Assembly: GCF_004792415.1 (NCBI RefSeq)
Contig: NZ_CP038853.1
Coordinates: 496,001-560,000, forward strand
Source: Pantoea vagans
GTDB taxonomy: Bacteria; Pseudomonadota; Gammaproteobacteria; Enterobacterales; Enterobacteriaceae
DNA length: 64,000 nt
Direction of reading: 5' to 3'
Under the pieces are notes generated by a model. It worked only from the letters and a program-made list of their open reading frames with translations. It was not told the DNA's origin and did not search any database. Positions 52,464 to 62,860 of the stretch are shown here, in pieces (positions within the stretch are counted from its first letter, which is position 1; each line of letters starts with the position of its first letter). The position numbers and the translations under genes are program-made.

Positions 52464-52534
52464 TATTGCCCAAACGCATTTACCTTAAAAATTGAAGATT
52501 GTCGCACTTTCGTTGCAGGCCTGAATACGCAGGA

Positions 52535-52660
52535 TTTACCCGGGTATTTCGGATTTCAGCAAGGCGGCAACTGAGTGAATCCCCGGGCGCTTACGCAGGT
52601 AAGTGAACGGGGTGAGCGAAGGCAGCCAGTACCGCTGCAATCCGAAAGATGAAGGGTAAA
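52535..52660. repeat. ERIC element between hflX and hflK
   Basis: A 126-bp imperfect palindrome with ends TTTACCC and GGGTAAA and the ERIC core: GTGAATCCCC, GCTTACGCAGGTAAGTGA, GGGGTGAGCGA, GCAGCC. ERIC (intergenic repeat unit) elements are non-autonomous repeats of enterobacteria. It fills most of the hflX-hflK gap, so it is transcribed within the operon and should fold into a long hairpin. Confidence 0.88.
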
Positions 52661-52690
52661 AACCGTAATTACAATAAATGGAGTAGAGAC

Positions 52691-53929
52691 ATGGCGTGGA
52701 ATCAGCCCGGAAATAACGGACAGGACCGCGACCCGTGGGGAAGCAGCAATAATCAAGGCGGCAACTCTGGGGGAAATAAGGGAGGACGGGAATCCGGACC
52801 TCCTGATCTGGATGATATCTTCCGGAAGCTGAGCAAAAAGCTTGGTGGACTGGGCGGTGGCAAACAGAGCGACAACGGTCAGCGCGGCTCCGGCAGCGGT
52901 GGCAAAATCGTTGGCATCGTGGCTGTTGCTGCTGTAGTCATCTGGGCTGCAAGCGGTTTCTACACCATCAAAGAAGCGGAACGTGGCGTGGTAACGCGCT
53001 TCGGTAAGTTCAGTCACCTGGTTGAGCCCGGCCTGAACTGGAAACCGACATTTGTTGATCAGGTACGCGCGGTTAACGTTGAAGCAGTGCGTGAACTGGC
53101 GGCTTCTGGCGTGATGCTGACCTCAGATGAAAACGTCGTGCGCGTGGAAATGAACGTGCAGTATCGCGTGACCGATCCGGAACGTTATCTTTATGCCGTG
53201 ACCAGCGCGGATGACAGCCTGCGTCAGGCGACTGACAGTGCGCTGCGCGGCGTGATTGGTCGTTCTACCATGGACCGCATTCTGACCGAAGGCCGTACCG
53301 TGGTGCGTAGCGACACCCAGCGTGAAATCGATGAAACAATTCGCCCTTACAACATGGGGATCGCGGTGCTGGACGTCAACTTCCAGGCTGCCCGTCCGCC
53401 GGAAGAGGTGAAGTCTGCGTTTGATGATGCGATTGCCGCACGTGAAAACCGCGAACAGTATGTCCGTGAAGCAGAAGCTTACGCCAACGAAGTTCAGCCT
53501 CGTGCTAATGGCCAGGCACAGCGTATTCTGGAAGAAGCGCGCGCTTACAAAGAGCGTACCGTTCTGGAAGCGCAGGGTGAAGTGGCGCGTTTCGCCAAGA
53601 TTCTGCCGGAGTATAAAGCCGCGCCTGAAATCACTAAAGAGCGTCTCTATATCGAGACCATGGAACGCGTGCTGAGCCATACCCGCAAAGTACTGGTTAA
53701 CGATCGGGGTAACAACCTGATGATGCTGCCGCTGGATCAGCTGATGCGTGGCGGTCAGGCGACATCGGGTCAGAATGGTCAGAAAGGCGGTAACAGTTCT
53801 TCGCTGCCAGCCACCTCCGATCGCAACGCCAGCCGCAATGACACGTCGTCATACAGTCCGGACAATATCATGGATCAGCGTCGGGCGAATGCTCAGCGCA
53901 GCGACAGCCAGCGCGAAGGGAGAGAGTAA
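52691..53929 (+). CDS. hflK: HflK subunit of the FtsH-regulating HflKC complex
   Basis: The 412-residue protein (E. coli 419) forms with HflC a large cage around the FtsH protease in the inner membrane. An N-terminal Gly/Asn-rich cytoplasmic tail, one membrane helix (about 73-91), a prohibitin-type SPFH domain and a coiled-coil region (about 240-320) are seen, with a polar C-terminal tail. The ATG at 52691 follows GGAG and gives the conserved MAWNQPGNN. An ATG at 52649 lies inside the ERIC element and is rejected. Confidence 0.96.
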   Translation: MAWNQPGNNGQDRDPWGSSNNQGGNSGGNKGGRESGPPDLDDIFRKLSKKLGGLGGGKQSDNGQRGSGSGGKIVGIVAVAAVVIWAASGFYTIKEAERGVVTRFGKFSHLVEPGLNWKPTFVDQVRAVNVEAVRELAASGVMLTSDENVVRVEMNVQYRVTDPERYLYAVTSADDSLRQATDSALRGVIGRSTMDRILTEGRTVVRSDTQREIDETIRPYNMGIAVLDVNFQAARPPEEVKSAFDDAIAARENREQYVREAEAYANEVQPRANGQAQRILEEARAYKERTVLEAQGEVARFAKILPEYKAAPEITKERLYIETMERVLSHTRKVLVNDRGNNLMMLPLDQLMRGGQATSGQNGQKGGNSSSLPATSDRNASRNDTSSYSPDNIMDQRRANAQRSDSQREGRE

Positions 53930-53932
53930 TCG

Positions 53933-54937
53933 ATGCGTAAGCCAATAGTATTTTTAATCATTGTCGTGCTGGTGGCGCTCTATGCGTCGCTGTTTGTGGT
54001 GCAGGAAGGGCAGCGAGGCATTGTTCTGCGCTTCGGTAAAGTCCTGCGCGACGGCGAAAACAAACCCCAGGTGTTTGAGCCGGGTCTGCATTTTAAGATC
54101 CCATTCCTGGAAACGGTTAAAACGCTGGATGCACGCATTCAGACTATGGATAACCAGGCCGATCGCTTCGTCACCAAAGAGAAGAAAGATCTGATCGTGG
54201 ACTCCTACATCAAGTGGCGTATCAGCGATTTCAGTCGCTACTACCTGGCTACCGGTGGCGGTGATGTTTCTCAGGCAGAAGTGCTGCTGAAACGTAAGTT
54301 CAGTGACCGTTTGCGTTCTGAAATGGGTCGTCTGGATGTGAAGGATATCGTCACAGATTCCCGTGGTCGCCTGACCACCGATGTGCGCGACGCGCTGAAT
54401 ACCGGTTCTGCGGGCAGCGATGATGAAATCGCCACGCCTGCAGCTGATGATGCGATTGCCAGCGCAGCAGCCCGTGTAGAGCGTGAAACCAACAGCAGCG
54501 AGCCGGCACCGAATCCGAACAGCATGGCAGCGCTGGGTATTCAGGTTGTGGATGTGCGCATCAAGCAGATCAACCTGCCGACCGAAGTTTCAGATGCAAT
54601 CTTCAACCGTATGCGTGCTGAGCGTGAAGCCGTAGCGCGTAGTCAGCGTTCACAGGGTCAGGAAGAGGCAGAAAAACTGCGTGCCCAGGCCGATTATCAG
54701 GTGACGCGTACGCTGGCTGAAGCCCAGCGTGAAGCCCTGATCACGCGCGGTGACGGTGATGCAGAAACGGCGCGGTTGTTTGCAGATTCGTTCAGCAAAG
54801 ATCCTGACTTCTACGCCTTTATTCGTAGCCTGCGTGCCTACGAAAACAGCTTTAATGAAAATCAGGATGTGATGGTGTTAAGCCCGGATAGCGACTTCTT
54901 CCGATATATGAAGGCGCCCTCTAACGCGACACGTTAA
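53933..54937 (+). CDS. hflC: HflC subunit of the FtsH-regulating HflKC complex
   Basis: 334 residues, as in E. coli. One N-terminal membrane helix (about 4-22) is followed by a periplasmic SPFH/prohibitin domain and coiled coil (about 225-260). It starts three bases after hflK, so the two subunits are made together. With HflK it modulates FtsH degradation of membrane proteins and, in E. coli, of the lambda CII protein. A strong terminator ends the operon. Confidence 0.96.
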   Translation: MRKPIVFLIIVVLVALYASLFVVQEGQRGIVLRFGKVLRDGENKPQVFEPGLHFKIPFLETVKTLDARIQTMDNQADRFVTKEKKDLIVDSYIKWRISDFSRYYLATGGGDVSQAEVLLKRKFSDRLRSEMGRLDVKDIVTDSRGRLTTDVRDALNTGSAGSDDEIATPAADDAIASAAARVERETNSSEPAPNPNSMAALGIQVVDVRIKQINLPTEVSDAIFNRMRAEREAVARSQRSQGQEEAEKLRAQADYQVTRTLAEAQREALITRGDGDAETARLFADSFSKDPDFYAFIRSLRAYENSFNENQDVMVLSPDSDFFRYMKAPSNATR

Positions 54938-54955
54938 GAACTGATATAACCTGTG

Positions 54956-54984
54956 GGCCGACAATGTTGTCGGCCTTTTTTTTT
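54956..54984 (+). terminator. Terminator after hflC
   Basis: A perfect 9-bp stem GGCCGACAA/TTGTCGGCC followed by nine T residues. It ends the long miaA-hfq-hflXKC series. Confidence 0.93.
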
Positions 54985-54994
54985 GGGTAGCAAG

Positions 54995-55195
54995 ATGAAA
55001 ACAAGCATCTGGATGGCACTGGCGCTGGTATTAGTGCTGGAAGGGTTGGGACCGATGTTTATGCCACGCGCCTGGCGACGCATGATCCTGACGATGACCC
55101 GCTTACCCGACCGTCTGCTGCATCGCTTTGGCGGCGGACTGGTGGTCGCGGGCATGGTGATTTACTGCATGCTCAGCCTGCACGGCAACCTGTAA
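54995..55195 (+). CDS. yjeT: Small inner-membrane protein YjeT
   Basis: 66 residues (E. coli 65; DUF2065) with two hydrophobic segments (about 4-22 and 43-62) and the conserved LEGLGPMF. Function unknown. It sits between hflC and purA, as in E. coli. The ATG at 54995 is only ten bases after the hflC terminator T-run and has a weak ribosome site (GGGTAG), so expression is probably low and by read-through. Confidence 0.88.
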   Translation: MKTSIWMALALVLVLEGLGPMFMPRAWRRMILTMTRLPDRLLHRFGGGLVVAGMVIYCMLSLHGNL

Positions 55196-55279
55196 ATCGG
55201 GTTTCAGACCGGCTAAATTGTGCCTCTTCGCGCCATTATCCCCAACATGTTGTAGTGATCAAAACTCAGGCAAAAAAGC

Positions 55280-55295
55280 GCGCAATCGTATGCTA
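55280..55295. promoter_or_regulatory. PurR-like operator upstream of purA
   Basis: GCGCAATCGTATGCTA matches the central GCAANCGNTTNC of the PUR box at all but one defined position. It lies just upstream of the predicted purA promoter. E. coli purA is known to be repressed by PurR. Confidence 0.5.
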
Positions 55296-55301
55296 AAAGT
55301 G

Positions 55302-55330
55302 CTGAAAACCATGGGATCAGATGGTAGAAT
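55302..55330 (+). promoter_or_regulatory. Candidate purA promoter
   Basis: CTGAAA (55302-55307), a 17-bp spacer and TAGAAT (55325-55330), each with about four of six consensus bases. The start would be near 55337, a leader of about 24 bases. Confidence 0.5.
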
Positions 55331-55357
55331 CCTTTTTTAAGCAATCGGTGATTTTGA

Positions 55358-56659
<1,302 letters not shown>

Positions 56660-56666
56660 TCATTCA

Positions 56667-56694
56667 GGCCGGACGCTGTCCGGCCCTTGTTTTT
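56667..56694 (+). terminator. Terminator after purA
   Basis: An 8-bp stem GGCCGGAC/GTCCGGCC with a GCT loop followed by CTTGTTTTT. Confidence 0.82.
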
Positions 56695-56877
56695 CCACTC
56701 TTTGATGCCACTTTACCTCCCTTCGCTTGTCAAACCTTGTGCTGGCTTAAAAAAACGCACGGCAAATCAGACTCTGGTTTATCATCGTAGCTAATCGAAT
56801 GACGATCCGATTTAATTCTGACATCAATCACAGGGCGAATAATGCAATGCCACGCCTGAAGGTTCACTGAGGTTACT

Positions 56878-57321
56878 GTGCAGCTCACGAGTTTTACTGA
56901 TTATGGCTTACGGGCGCTGATTTATCTGGCAGCGTTGCCTGAAGGTCAGCAGACCAATATTACGGAAGTGACAAATACTTATGGTTTGTCCCGTAATCAT
57001 ATGGTCAAAATCATCAATCAGCTGAGCCGTGCGGGCTACGTTGCCGCAACACGTGGAAAAAATGGGGGCATTCGCCTGGGTATGCCGCCTCGTCAGATTG
57101 TTATTGGCGACGTGGTACGCAAGATGGAACCGCTACAATTAGTGGACTGCGCCTCCTGTTCCATCACACCAGCCTGCCGTCTGAAGCAGGCACTGCACGA
57201 TGCAGTGCAGCGCTTTTTGCAGGAGCTGGATAGCTATACGCTGGCAGATTTGGTCGAAGGAAATACACCACTTTATGAAATCATCCTGTCCAAATCGCCG
57301 GCGGAAATAAATATTAAATGA
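56878..57321 (+). CDS. nsrR: Nitric-oxide-sensing Rrf2 repressor NsrR
   Basis: 147 residues (E. coli 141). NsrR holds an iron-sulfur cluster; nitric oxide destroys it and releases genes such as hmp. The winged helix-turn-helix (about 26-66, [18 protein letters not shown]) is well conserved. The cluster cysteines are C91, C94 and C100 in [11 protein letters not shown]. coli has four residues between the first two, here only two. The start is a GTG at 56878. The C-terminus diverges ([12 protein letters not shown]). It lies just before rnr, as in E. coli. Confidence 0.93.
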   Translation: MQLTSFTDYGLRALIYLAALPEGQQTNITEVTNTYGLSRNHMVKIINQLSRAGYVAATRGKNGGIRLGMPPRQIVIGDVVRKMEPLQLVDCASCSITPACRLKQALHDAVQRFLQELDSYTLADLVEGNTPLYEIILSKSPAEINIK

Positions 57322-57337
57322 CATCGGAGGAACCGCT

Positions 57338-59833
57338 ATGTCAAAAGATCCTTTTCAGGATAGAGAAGCTGAAAAATACGAAAACCCTATTCCAAGCCGT
57401 GAATTTATTCTGGCTCTGTTAGAAAAACGTGAAAAACCAGCCAGCCGTGAAGAGCTGGCTGAAGAGATGAATCTGCACGAAGAAGAGCACCTTGAGGCGC
57501 TGCGTCGCCGCCTTCGCGCCATGGAGCGTGATGGTCAGCTGGTGTTCACCCGCCGTCAATGCTATGCGCTGCCAGAACGTCTTGATCTCCTGCGCGGTAA
57601 AGTCATTGGCCACCGTGATGGCTACGGCTTCCTACGGGCAGAAGGTCAGAAAGATGACCTCTACCTCTCTGCAGAGCAGATGAAATTCTGTATGCATGGT
57701 GACGTAATCCTGGCGCAGCCGCTGGGTGCCGATCGTAAAGGCCGCCGCGAAGCGCGCGTGGTCCGCGTGCAGGAACCACGTAACAATCAGATCGTTGGCC
57801 GCTACTTTACCGATGCCGGTGCCGGCTTCGTGGTACCGGACGACAGTCGCCTGAGTTTTGATATCCTCATCCCGCCTGAAGAGACGATGAATGCCCGCAT
57901 GGGTTCCGTGGTGGTGGTTGAGCTGGTCCAGCGTCCGAACCGCCGCACCAAAGCGATCGGTAAAGTGGCTGAGATTCTGGGCGATGATATGGGCACCAGC
58001 CTGGCCGTTGATATGGCGCTGCGTACCCATGAAATTCCGCACACCTGGCCGCCAGAAGTGGAAGCTCAGGTCAGCAAGCTGAAAGAAGAAGTCCCGGAAG
58101 AGGCCAAAAAAGGCCGCGTCGATCTGCGCAAACTGCCGCTGGTCACCATTGATGGTGAAGATGCCCGTGACTTTGATGATGCGGTCTACTGCGAGAAAAA
58201 ACGCGGTGGCGGATGGCGTCTGTGGGTGGCTATCGCCGATGTGAGCTATTACGTCCGTCCGGGTACGCCACTGGATGACGAAGCGCATCAGCGCGGCACC
58301 TCAGTCTATTTCCCGTCGCAGGTTGTGCCGATGCTGCCGGAAGTGCTGTCGAATGGCTTATGCTCGCTTAACCCGCAGGTCGATCGACTCTGTATGGTGT
58401 GCGAGATGACCATTTCGACCAAAGGTAAGCTCACCGGCTTTAAGCATTACGAAGCGGTGATGAACTCCCATGCGCGTCTGACTTACAACAAAGTCTGGAA
58501 CATCCTGCAGGGCGACAAAGAGCTGCGTCAGCAGTATGCACCGCTGGTTAAAGATCTTGAAGAGCTGCACAACCTCTACCAGGTACTGGACGCTGCACGT
58601 GAAGAGCGCGGCGGTATCTCGTTTGAAACGGAAGAGGCGAAGTTCATCTTTAACGCCGAGCGCCGTATCGAACGGGTTGAGCGCGCGTCACGTAATGACG
58701 CTCACAAGCTGATCGAAGAGTGCATGATCCTGGCGAACATCGCCTCAGCACGCTTCGTTGAGAAAAATCAGGAACCGGCACTGTTCCGCGATCACGATCG
58801 TCCGACCGATGAGAGCATCAAGAGCTTCCGTACCGTGCTCAACGAGCTGGGACTGACTCTGCCAGGCGGTAACAAACCGCAGCCTGTGGATTATGCGGCG
58901 CTGCTGAAGCAGGTTGCCGATCGTCCTGATGCAGAAATGCTGCAAACCATGCTGCTGCGTTCAATGAAGCAGGCGGTTTACGATCCGGAAAACCGCGGTC
59001 ACTTTGGTCTGGCACTCTCATCGTATGCGCACTTTACTTCGCCAATTCGCCGCTACCCGGATCTGACGCTGCATCGCGCCATTAAATATCTGCTGGCAAA
59101 AGAGCAGGATGAAGGTAAAGGCCTGGTACAACGCGCCATCAAATATCTGATGCCGAAGGAGCGCAATGTCGCCAAAGATATGACGACAGCAACCGGCGGC
59201 TATCACTACGAGATGCCGGAGATGCTGCAGCTGGGTCTGCACTGTTCCCTGACAGAGCGTCGCGCCGATGAAGCAACCCGCGACGTCGCGGACTGGCTCA
59301 AGTGTGACTTCATGCAGGATCAGGTCGGCAACGTCTTCAACGGCGTCATCTCCAGCGTGACCGGATTTGGCTTCTTTGTCCGCCTGAGCGATCTGTTCAT
59401 CGATGGTCTGGTGCACGTTTCAACCCTCGACAACGATTACTACCGTTTTGACCCGGTAGGTCAGCGTCTGATCGGTGAATCGGGCGGCCGTACCTATCGT
59501 CTGGGTGACACCGTTGAAGTGCGTGTCGAGGCGGTCCATATGGACGAGCGTAAAATCGACTTTGCTCTTATCTCCAGCCAGCGTCAGGTGCGTGGTGAAG
59601 GTAAAACCGCGCGTGATCGGGCGAAGCGTGAAGACAACGCGCCAGCGAAGCGTCGTCGTAACGTGAACAAAAAGTCCAACTTCGAGCCGGATGCTGCATT
59701 CCGGGGTGACAAGGGGAAACCTGCCGCGGCCAATACCGAGAAAAAAAGTAAAAACGTCTCGGAAAAAACCCGTAAAATCGCCGCCGCCACCCGGGCGAAG
59801 CGCGCCAGAAAAAAAGCTGAGCCTGAAGGCTGA
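57338..59833 (+). CDS. rnr: Ribonuclease R
   Basis: The 831-residue exoribonuclease (E. coli 813) degrades structured RNA 3' to 5' and acts in tmRNA-linked decay and cold growth. A helix-turn-helix-like N-terminus (about 20-80), cold-shock domains, the RNB catalytic domain with [14 protein letters not shown] (near 271-284, active-site aspartates), an S1 domain (about 640-725) and a lysine-rich tail are seen in order. It starts 17 bases after nsrR with an AGGAGG-like site (CGGAGG). Confidence 0.97.
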   Translation: MSKDPFQDREAEKYENPIPSREFILALLEKREKPASREELAEEMNLHEEEHLEALRRRLRAMERDGQLVFTRRQCYALPERLDLLRGKVIGHRDGYGFLRAEGQKDDLYLSAEQMKFCMHGDVILAQPLGADRKGRREARVVRVQEPRNNQIVGRYFTDAGAGFVVPDDSRLSFDILIPPEETMNARMGSVVVVELVQRPNRRTKAIGKVAEILGDDMGTSLAVDMALRTHEIPHTWPPEVEAQVSKLKEEVPEEAKKGRVDLRKLPLVTIDGEDARDFDDAVYCEKKRGGGWRLWVAIADVSYYVRPGTPLDDEAHQRGTSVYFPSQVVPMLPEVLSNGLCSLNPQVDRLCMVCEMTISTKGKLTGFKHYEAVMNSHARLTYNKVWNILQGDKELRQQYAPLVKDLEELHNLYQVLDAAREERGGISFETEEAKFIFNAERRIERVERASRNDAHKLIEECMILANIASARFVEKNQEPALFRDHDRPTDESIKSFRTVLNELGLTLPGGNKPQPVDYAALLKQVADRPDAEMLQTMLLRSMKQAVYDPENRGHFGLALSSYAHFTSPIRRYPDLTLHRAIKYLLAKEQDEGKGLVQRAIKYLMPKERNVAKDMTTATGGYHYEMPEMLQLGLHCSLTERRADEATRDVADWLKCDFMQDQVGNVFNGVISSVTGFGFFVRLSDLFIDGLVHVSTLDNDYYRFDPVGQRLIGESGGRTYRLGDTVEVRVEAVHMDERKIDFALISSQRQVRGEGKTARDRAKREDNAPAKRRRNVNKKSNFEPDAAFRGDKGKPAAANTEKKSKNVSEKTRKIAAATRAKRARKKAEPEG

Positions 59834-59853
59834 GCTTAACATGGTGCGCGTAC

Positions 59854-59890
59854 CCGCCCTTTCTCTCCGCAGAAAGGGCGGTCATTTATT
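59854..59890 (+). terminator. Hairpin between rnr and rlmB
   Basis: A perfect 11-bp stem CCGCCCTTTCT/AGAAAGGGCGG with a 6-nt loop, then TCATTTATT. The stem is strong but the T-run is broken, so it is better read as an attenuator or mRNA-end protector than as a full stop. Confidence 0.5.
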
Positions 59891-59914
59891 CATTTCCAAC
59901 CACTGAGCAGATCG

Positions 59915-60649
59915 ATGAGCGAAATTATTTTTGGTATCCATGCCGTGCAGGCGCTGCTGGAACGTGATCCACAACGTTTCCAGGAAGTCTTTATCCTCAA
60001 AGGCCGCGACGATCGTCGCCTGCAACCCGTGGTCGCCGCGCTGGAAGCTCAGGGGATCGTGATTCAGCTGGCCGAGCGTAAGTGGCTCGACAGCCAGGTT
60101 GAAGGCGGTGTGCATCAGGGCATCGTGGCGCGGGTAAAACCGGGTCGTCAGTATCAGGAAGGCGACCTGCCGGATCTGCTGCAGAGCCTGGAGAAGCCTT
60201 TCCTGCTGGTGCTGGATGGGGTTACCGATCCGCACAACCTGGGTGCCTGCCTGCGCAGCGCCGATGCGGCCGGTGTTCATGCGATTATCGTGCCGAAAGA
60301 TCGCTCTGCTCCCCTGAATGCCACGGCCAAAAAAGTGGCCAGCGGTGCGGCAGAGAACGTGCCGCTGATTCGCGTCACTAACCTTGCGCGTACACTGCGC
60401 CTGCTGCAGGAGTACAACATTTGGGTGGTCGGCACCGCAGGAGAAGCGGATCATACCGTCTTCCAGAGCAAAATGACCGGTCCGATGGCGCTGGTGATGG
60501 GTGCGGAAGGCGAAGGCATGCGTCGTCTGACCCGCGAGCATTGTGATGAGCTGATCAGCATTCCGATGGCGGGCAGTGTTTCTTCACTCAACGTCTCGGT
60601 CGCAACCGGTGTCTGCCTGTTTGAAGCAGTGCGTCAGCGCAACGCCTGA
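59915..60649 (+). CDS. rlmB: 23S rRNA (guanosine-2251-2'-O)-methyltransferase
   Basis: 244 residues (E. coli 243). It methylates the ribose of G2251 in the peptidyl-transferase P-loop. An N-terminal substrate-binding domain starts [17 protein letters not shown]; the SpoU (knotted SAM-binding) domain has [33 protein letters not shown] and [17 protein letters not shown]. It follows rnr after 81 bases with a hairpin. Confidence 0.97.
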   Translation: MSEIIFGIHAVQALLERDPQRFQEVFILKGRDDRRLQPVVAALEAQGIVIQLAERKWLDSQVEGGVHQGIVARVKPGRQYQEGDLPDLLQSLEKPFLLVLDGVTDPHNLGACLRSADAAGVHAIIVPKDRSAPLNATAKKVASGAAENVPLIRVTNLARTLRLLQEYNIWVVGTAGEADHTVFQSKMTGPMALVMGAEGEGMRRLTREHCDELISIPMAGSVSSLNVSVATGVCLFEAVRQRNA

Positions 60650-60712
60650 TCCCCGATGTGATCCTCGCCACAAATTAGTTTCTGTACCAGGCATAACTGC
60701 GCGTCATTCATA

Positions 60713-60840
<128 letters not shown>

Positions 60841-60869
60841 TTAGTGAGTGACATCCGCGAGGAGTGGTT

Positions 60870-62498
60870 ATGACCTGGACAACACACACCGTTTTTAATC
60901 AGCCCCATCCTCTGAGCAACAGTAACCTGTTCCTGTCCGACACGCCGCTTGGCGAGGCACTGTCACGCGAAGGCGCCGGATGGGATGGGGAATGGCTGGC
61001 GTCAGTCGGCCGCCAGCTGGGCAGCGCCGAGTCGCTGGAGCTGGGGCGGCTCGCCAACGCTGAACCGCCTGAACTGCTGCGCTACGATGCCCGTGGCGTG
61101 CGCCTGGATGAGGTTCGTTTTCATCCTGCCTGGCACCTGCTGATGCAGGGCGTCTGCGCCAGTCGTCTGCACAATCTCAGATGGCAACCGACGGTGCGTG
61201 AACAGGCCAGCGTAGCGCGCGCTGCACGCTTTATTCTGCACGCACAGGTAGATGCGGGTACGCTCTGCCCGGTGACCATGACGCACGCCGCCATTCCGCT
61301 GCTGCAGGCTTATCTGCCCGCCGCGTTTGAAAGCTGGCTCGATCCGCTGCTCAGCGATCGCTACGACACGCACGCACAGCCCGGCGACCAGAAACGCGGA
61401 TTGCTGATCGGGATGGGCATGACAGAAAAGCAGGGCGGCAGCGATCTGCTTACCAGCACTACCCGTGCCGAGCCGCTGGGCGCACGAGGCCCGGGTGAAG
61501 CCTGGCGGCTGACCGGCCACAAGTGGTTCTTCTCAGTGCCGCAGAGTGATGCGCATCTGGTCCTGGCCCAGACGCCCGAGGGATTAAGCTGCTTTTTCCT
61601 GCCGCGCCTGTTGCCCGACGGGTCACGTAACGCCATCCAGCTTGAGCAGCTCAAAGATAAGCTGGGCAATCGCTCAAATGCCAGCTGCGAAGTGGAGTTT
61701 CGCGACGCGACCGGCTGGCTGCTGGGGGAGGAGGGCGAAGGCGTACGGCTGATCCTGAAAATGGCCGGTATGACGCGCTTTGACTGCGCGCTCGGCAGTC
61801 ATGGTCAGATGCGGCGCGCCTTCTCGGTGGCACTCTGGCATGCTCATCAGCGTCAGGTCATGGGGAAAAACCTGGTGGATCAGCCGCTGATGCGGCAGGT
61901 TCTGGCACAGCAGGCGCTGCAGCTTGAGGGGCAAACCGCCCTGCTGATGCGGCTGGCTCGTGCCTGGTCACAACCGGCCAAACCGCATGAGGTCGCCTTT
62001 GCCCGCTTGTTTACGCCAGCGGCAAAATATGTAATTTGCAAAGCGGGAGCGCCGTTTGTGGCGGAATCGATGGAAGTGCTGGGGGGCATCGGCTATTGCG
62101 AAGCGAGTGAGCTGCCGCGCCTCTATCGTGACATGCCGGTCAACAGCATCTGGGAAGGATCGGGCAACGTAATGTGTCTTGACGTGCTGCGCGTACTTAG
62201 CCGTCACGCAGAGGTGACAGAGATGCTGAGTCAGGAGTTTGAGGCGGTAAAAGGGAGTAATCGGCATTTCGATACGCGCTGGCGTCAGCTGCGACTGAGG
62301 CTTAAGAAGGTTCCTGAAGAGCAGGCGCGCGACGTCACCCACACGCTGCTGCAGCTGGCGACAGGCGCTCAGCTACTGAAATACAGTGAGCCACCCCTGG
62401 CCGATGCGTGGTGCCAGCAGTGGCTCGACCAGCGGGGTTCACACCCGTCTGAGGCTGCAGTGACTGACCGGTTACTGGCCCGCGCCTGTGGCCGGTGA
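60870..62498 (+). CDS. aidB: AidB, acyl-CoA-dehydrogenase-like protein of the alkylation response
   Basis: The 542-residue flavoprotein (E. coli about 541) is part of the Ada response and binds DNA; its enzymatic role is unclear. The acyl-CoA dehydrogenase fold is visible: GMTEKQGGSDLLTSTTRAEP, GHKWFFSVPQSDAHLVLAQ, KLGNRSNASCEVEF, EVLGGIGYCEASELPRLYRD. The ATG at 60870 has a GAGGAG site at seven bases and gives the E. coli-like start. Its last 27 bases overlap the end of convergent bsmA. Confidence 0.95.
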   Translation: MTWTTHTVFNQPHPLSNSNLFLSDTPLGEALSREGAGWDGEWLASVGRQLGSAESLELGRLANAEPPELLRYDARGVRLDEVRFHPAWHLLMQGVCASRLHNLRWQPTVREQASVARAARFILHAQVDAGTLCPVTMTHAAIPLLQAYLPAAFESWLDPLLSDRYDTHAQPGDQKRGLLIGMGMTEKQGGSDLLTSTTRAEPLGARGPGEAWRLTGHKWFFSVPQSDAHLVLAQTPEGLSCFFLPRLLPDGSRNAIQLEQLKDKLGNRSNASCEVEFRDATGWLLGEEGEGVRLILKMAGMTRFDCALGSHGQMRRAFSVALWHAHQRQVMGKNLVDQPLMRQVLAQQALQLEGQTALLMRLARAWSQPAKPHEVAFARLFTPAAKYVICKAGAPFVAESMEVLGGIGYCEASELPRLYRDMPVNSIWEGSGNVMCLDVLRVLSRHAEVTEMLSQEFEAVKGSNRHFDTRWRQLRLRLKKVPEEQARDVTHTLLQLATGAQLLKYSEPPLADAWCQQWLDQRGSHPSEAAVTDRLLARACGR

Positions 62499-62798
62499 TG
62501 CACCGTACAGAATCGCGCTGGCGTACCATAAACCGGGCATTACCGTTTCGCTCAGCATCACAATCTGATAGTAAGCCGCGCCAGCCTGATTAGCCTGAGC
62601 GGCGATGGCTCGCTGGGCATCATCCGGTGAGCCATGCACGTTAACGGTAATGTTACCCAGCTTCGGCAAACCGCCACTCTGTGCCCGTGAAATCTCCTGC
62701 GCCTGTTGGGTTGGCGCAGGCGGGGCTTTTGGCGTGGTTTCAAGCGCAGAACAGCCTGCCAGCAACAGACTTATTATCAGTAAGTAAGCGGAACGCAT
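62472..62798 (-). CDS. bsmA: Lipoprotein BsmA (YjfO), DUF1471 family
   Basis: The 108-residue precursor has a lipoprotein signal (LLISLLL AGC-type lipobox LLAGC, cysteine near residue 16) followed by an Ala/Pro-rich linker and a DUF1471 domain (NITVNVHGSPDDAQRAIAAQ). BsmA affects biofilm stress and motility in E. coli. The ATG at 62798 gives the signal-bearing start and is preceded by AGGGG; the longer frame is rejected. It is the fourth member of this family in the window. It overlaps aidB tail to tail by 27 bases. Confidence 0.9.
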   Translation of the reverse strand: MRSAYLLIISLLLAGCSALETTPKAPPAPTQQAQEISRAQSGGLPKLGNITVNVHGSPDDAQRAIAAQANQAGAAYYQIVMLSETVMPGLWYASAILYGASPATGAGQ

Positions 62799-62811
62799 AG
62801 CAAAACCCCTG

Positions 62812-62860
62812 TTCAGGACGAAACAGTAAGTGTATGTCATCGTCCTGAATGACGTCAGGA
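62812..62860 (-). other. Overlapping alternative hairpins between the chemoreceptor and bsmA
   Basis: TTCAGGACG (62812-62820) pairs with CGTCCTGAA (62841-62849), while part of the latter (TCCTGA, 62843-62848) can instead pair with TCAGGA (62855-62860), which includes the chemoreceptor stop codon. The two folds exclude each other and lie just before the bsmA ribosome site. Confidence 0.45.

Noticed and set aside
52649..52690. Earlier hflK start codon
   Set aside because: It lies inside the ERIC element and adds 14 residues unlike any HflK; the ATG at 52691 has GGAG and the conserved N-terminus.
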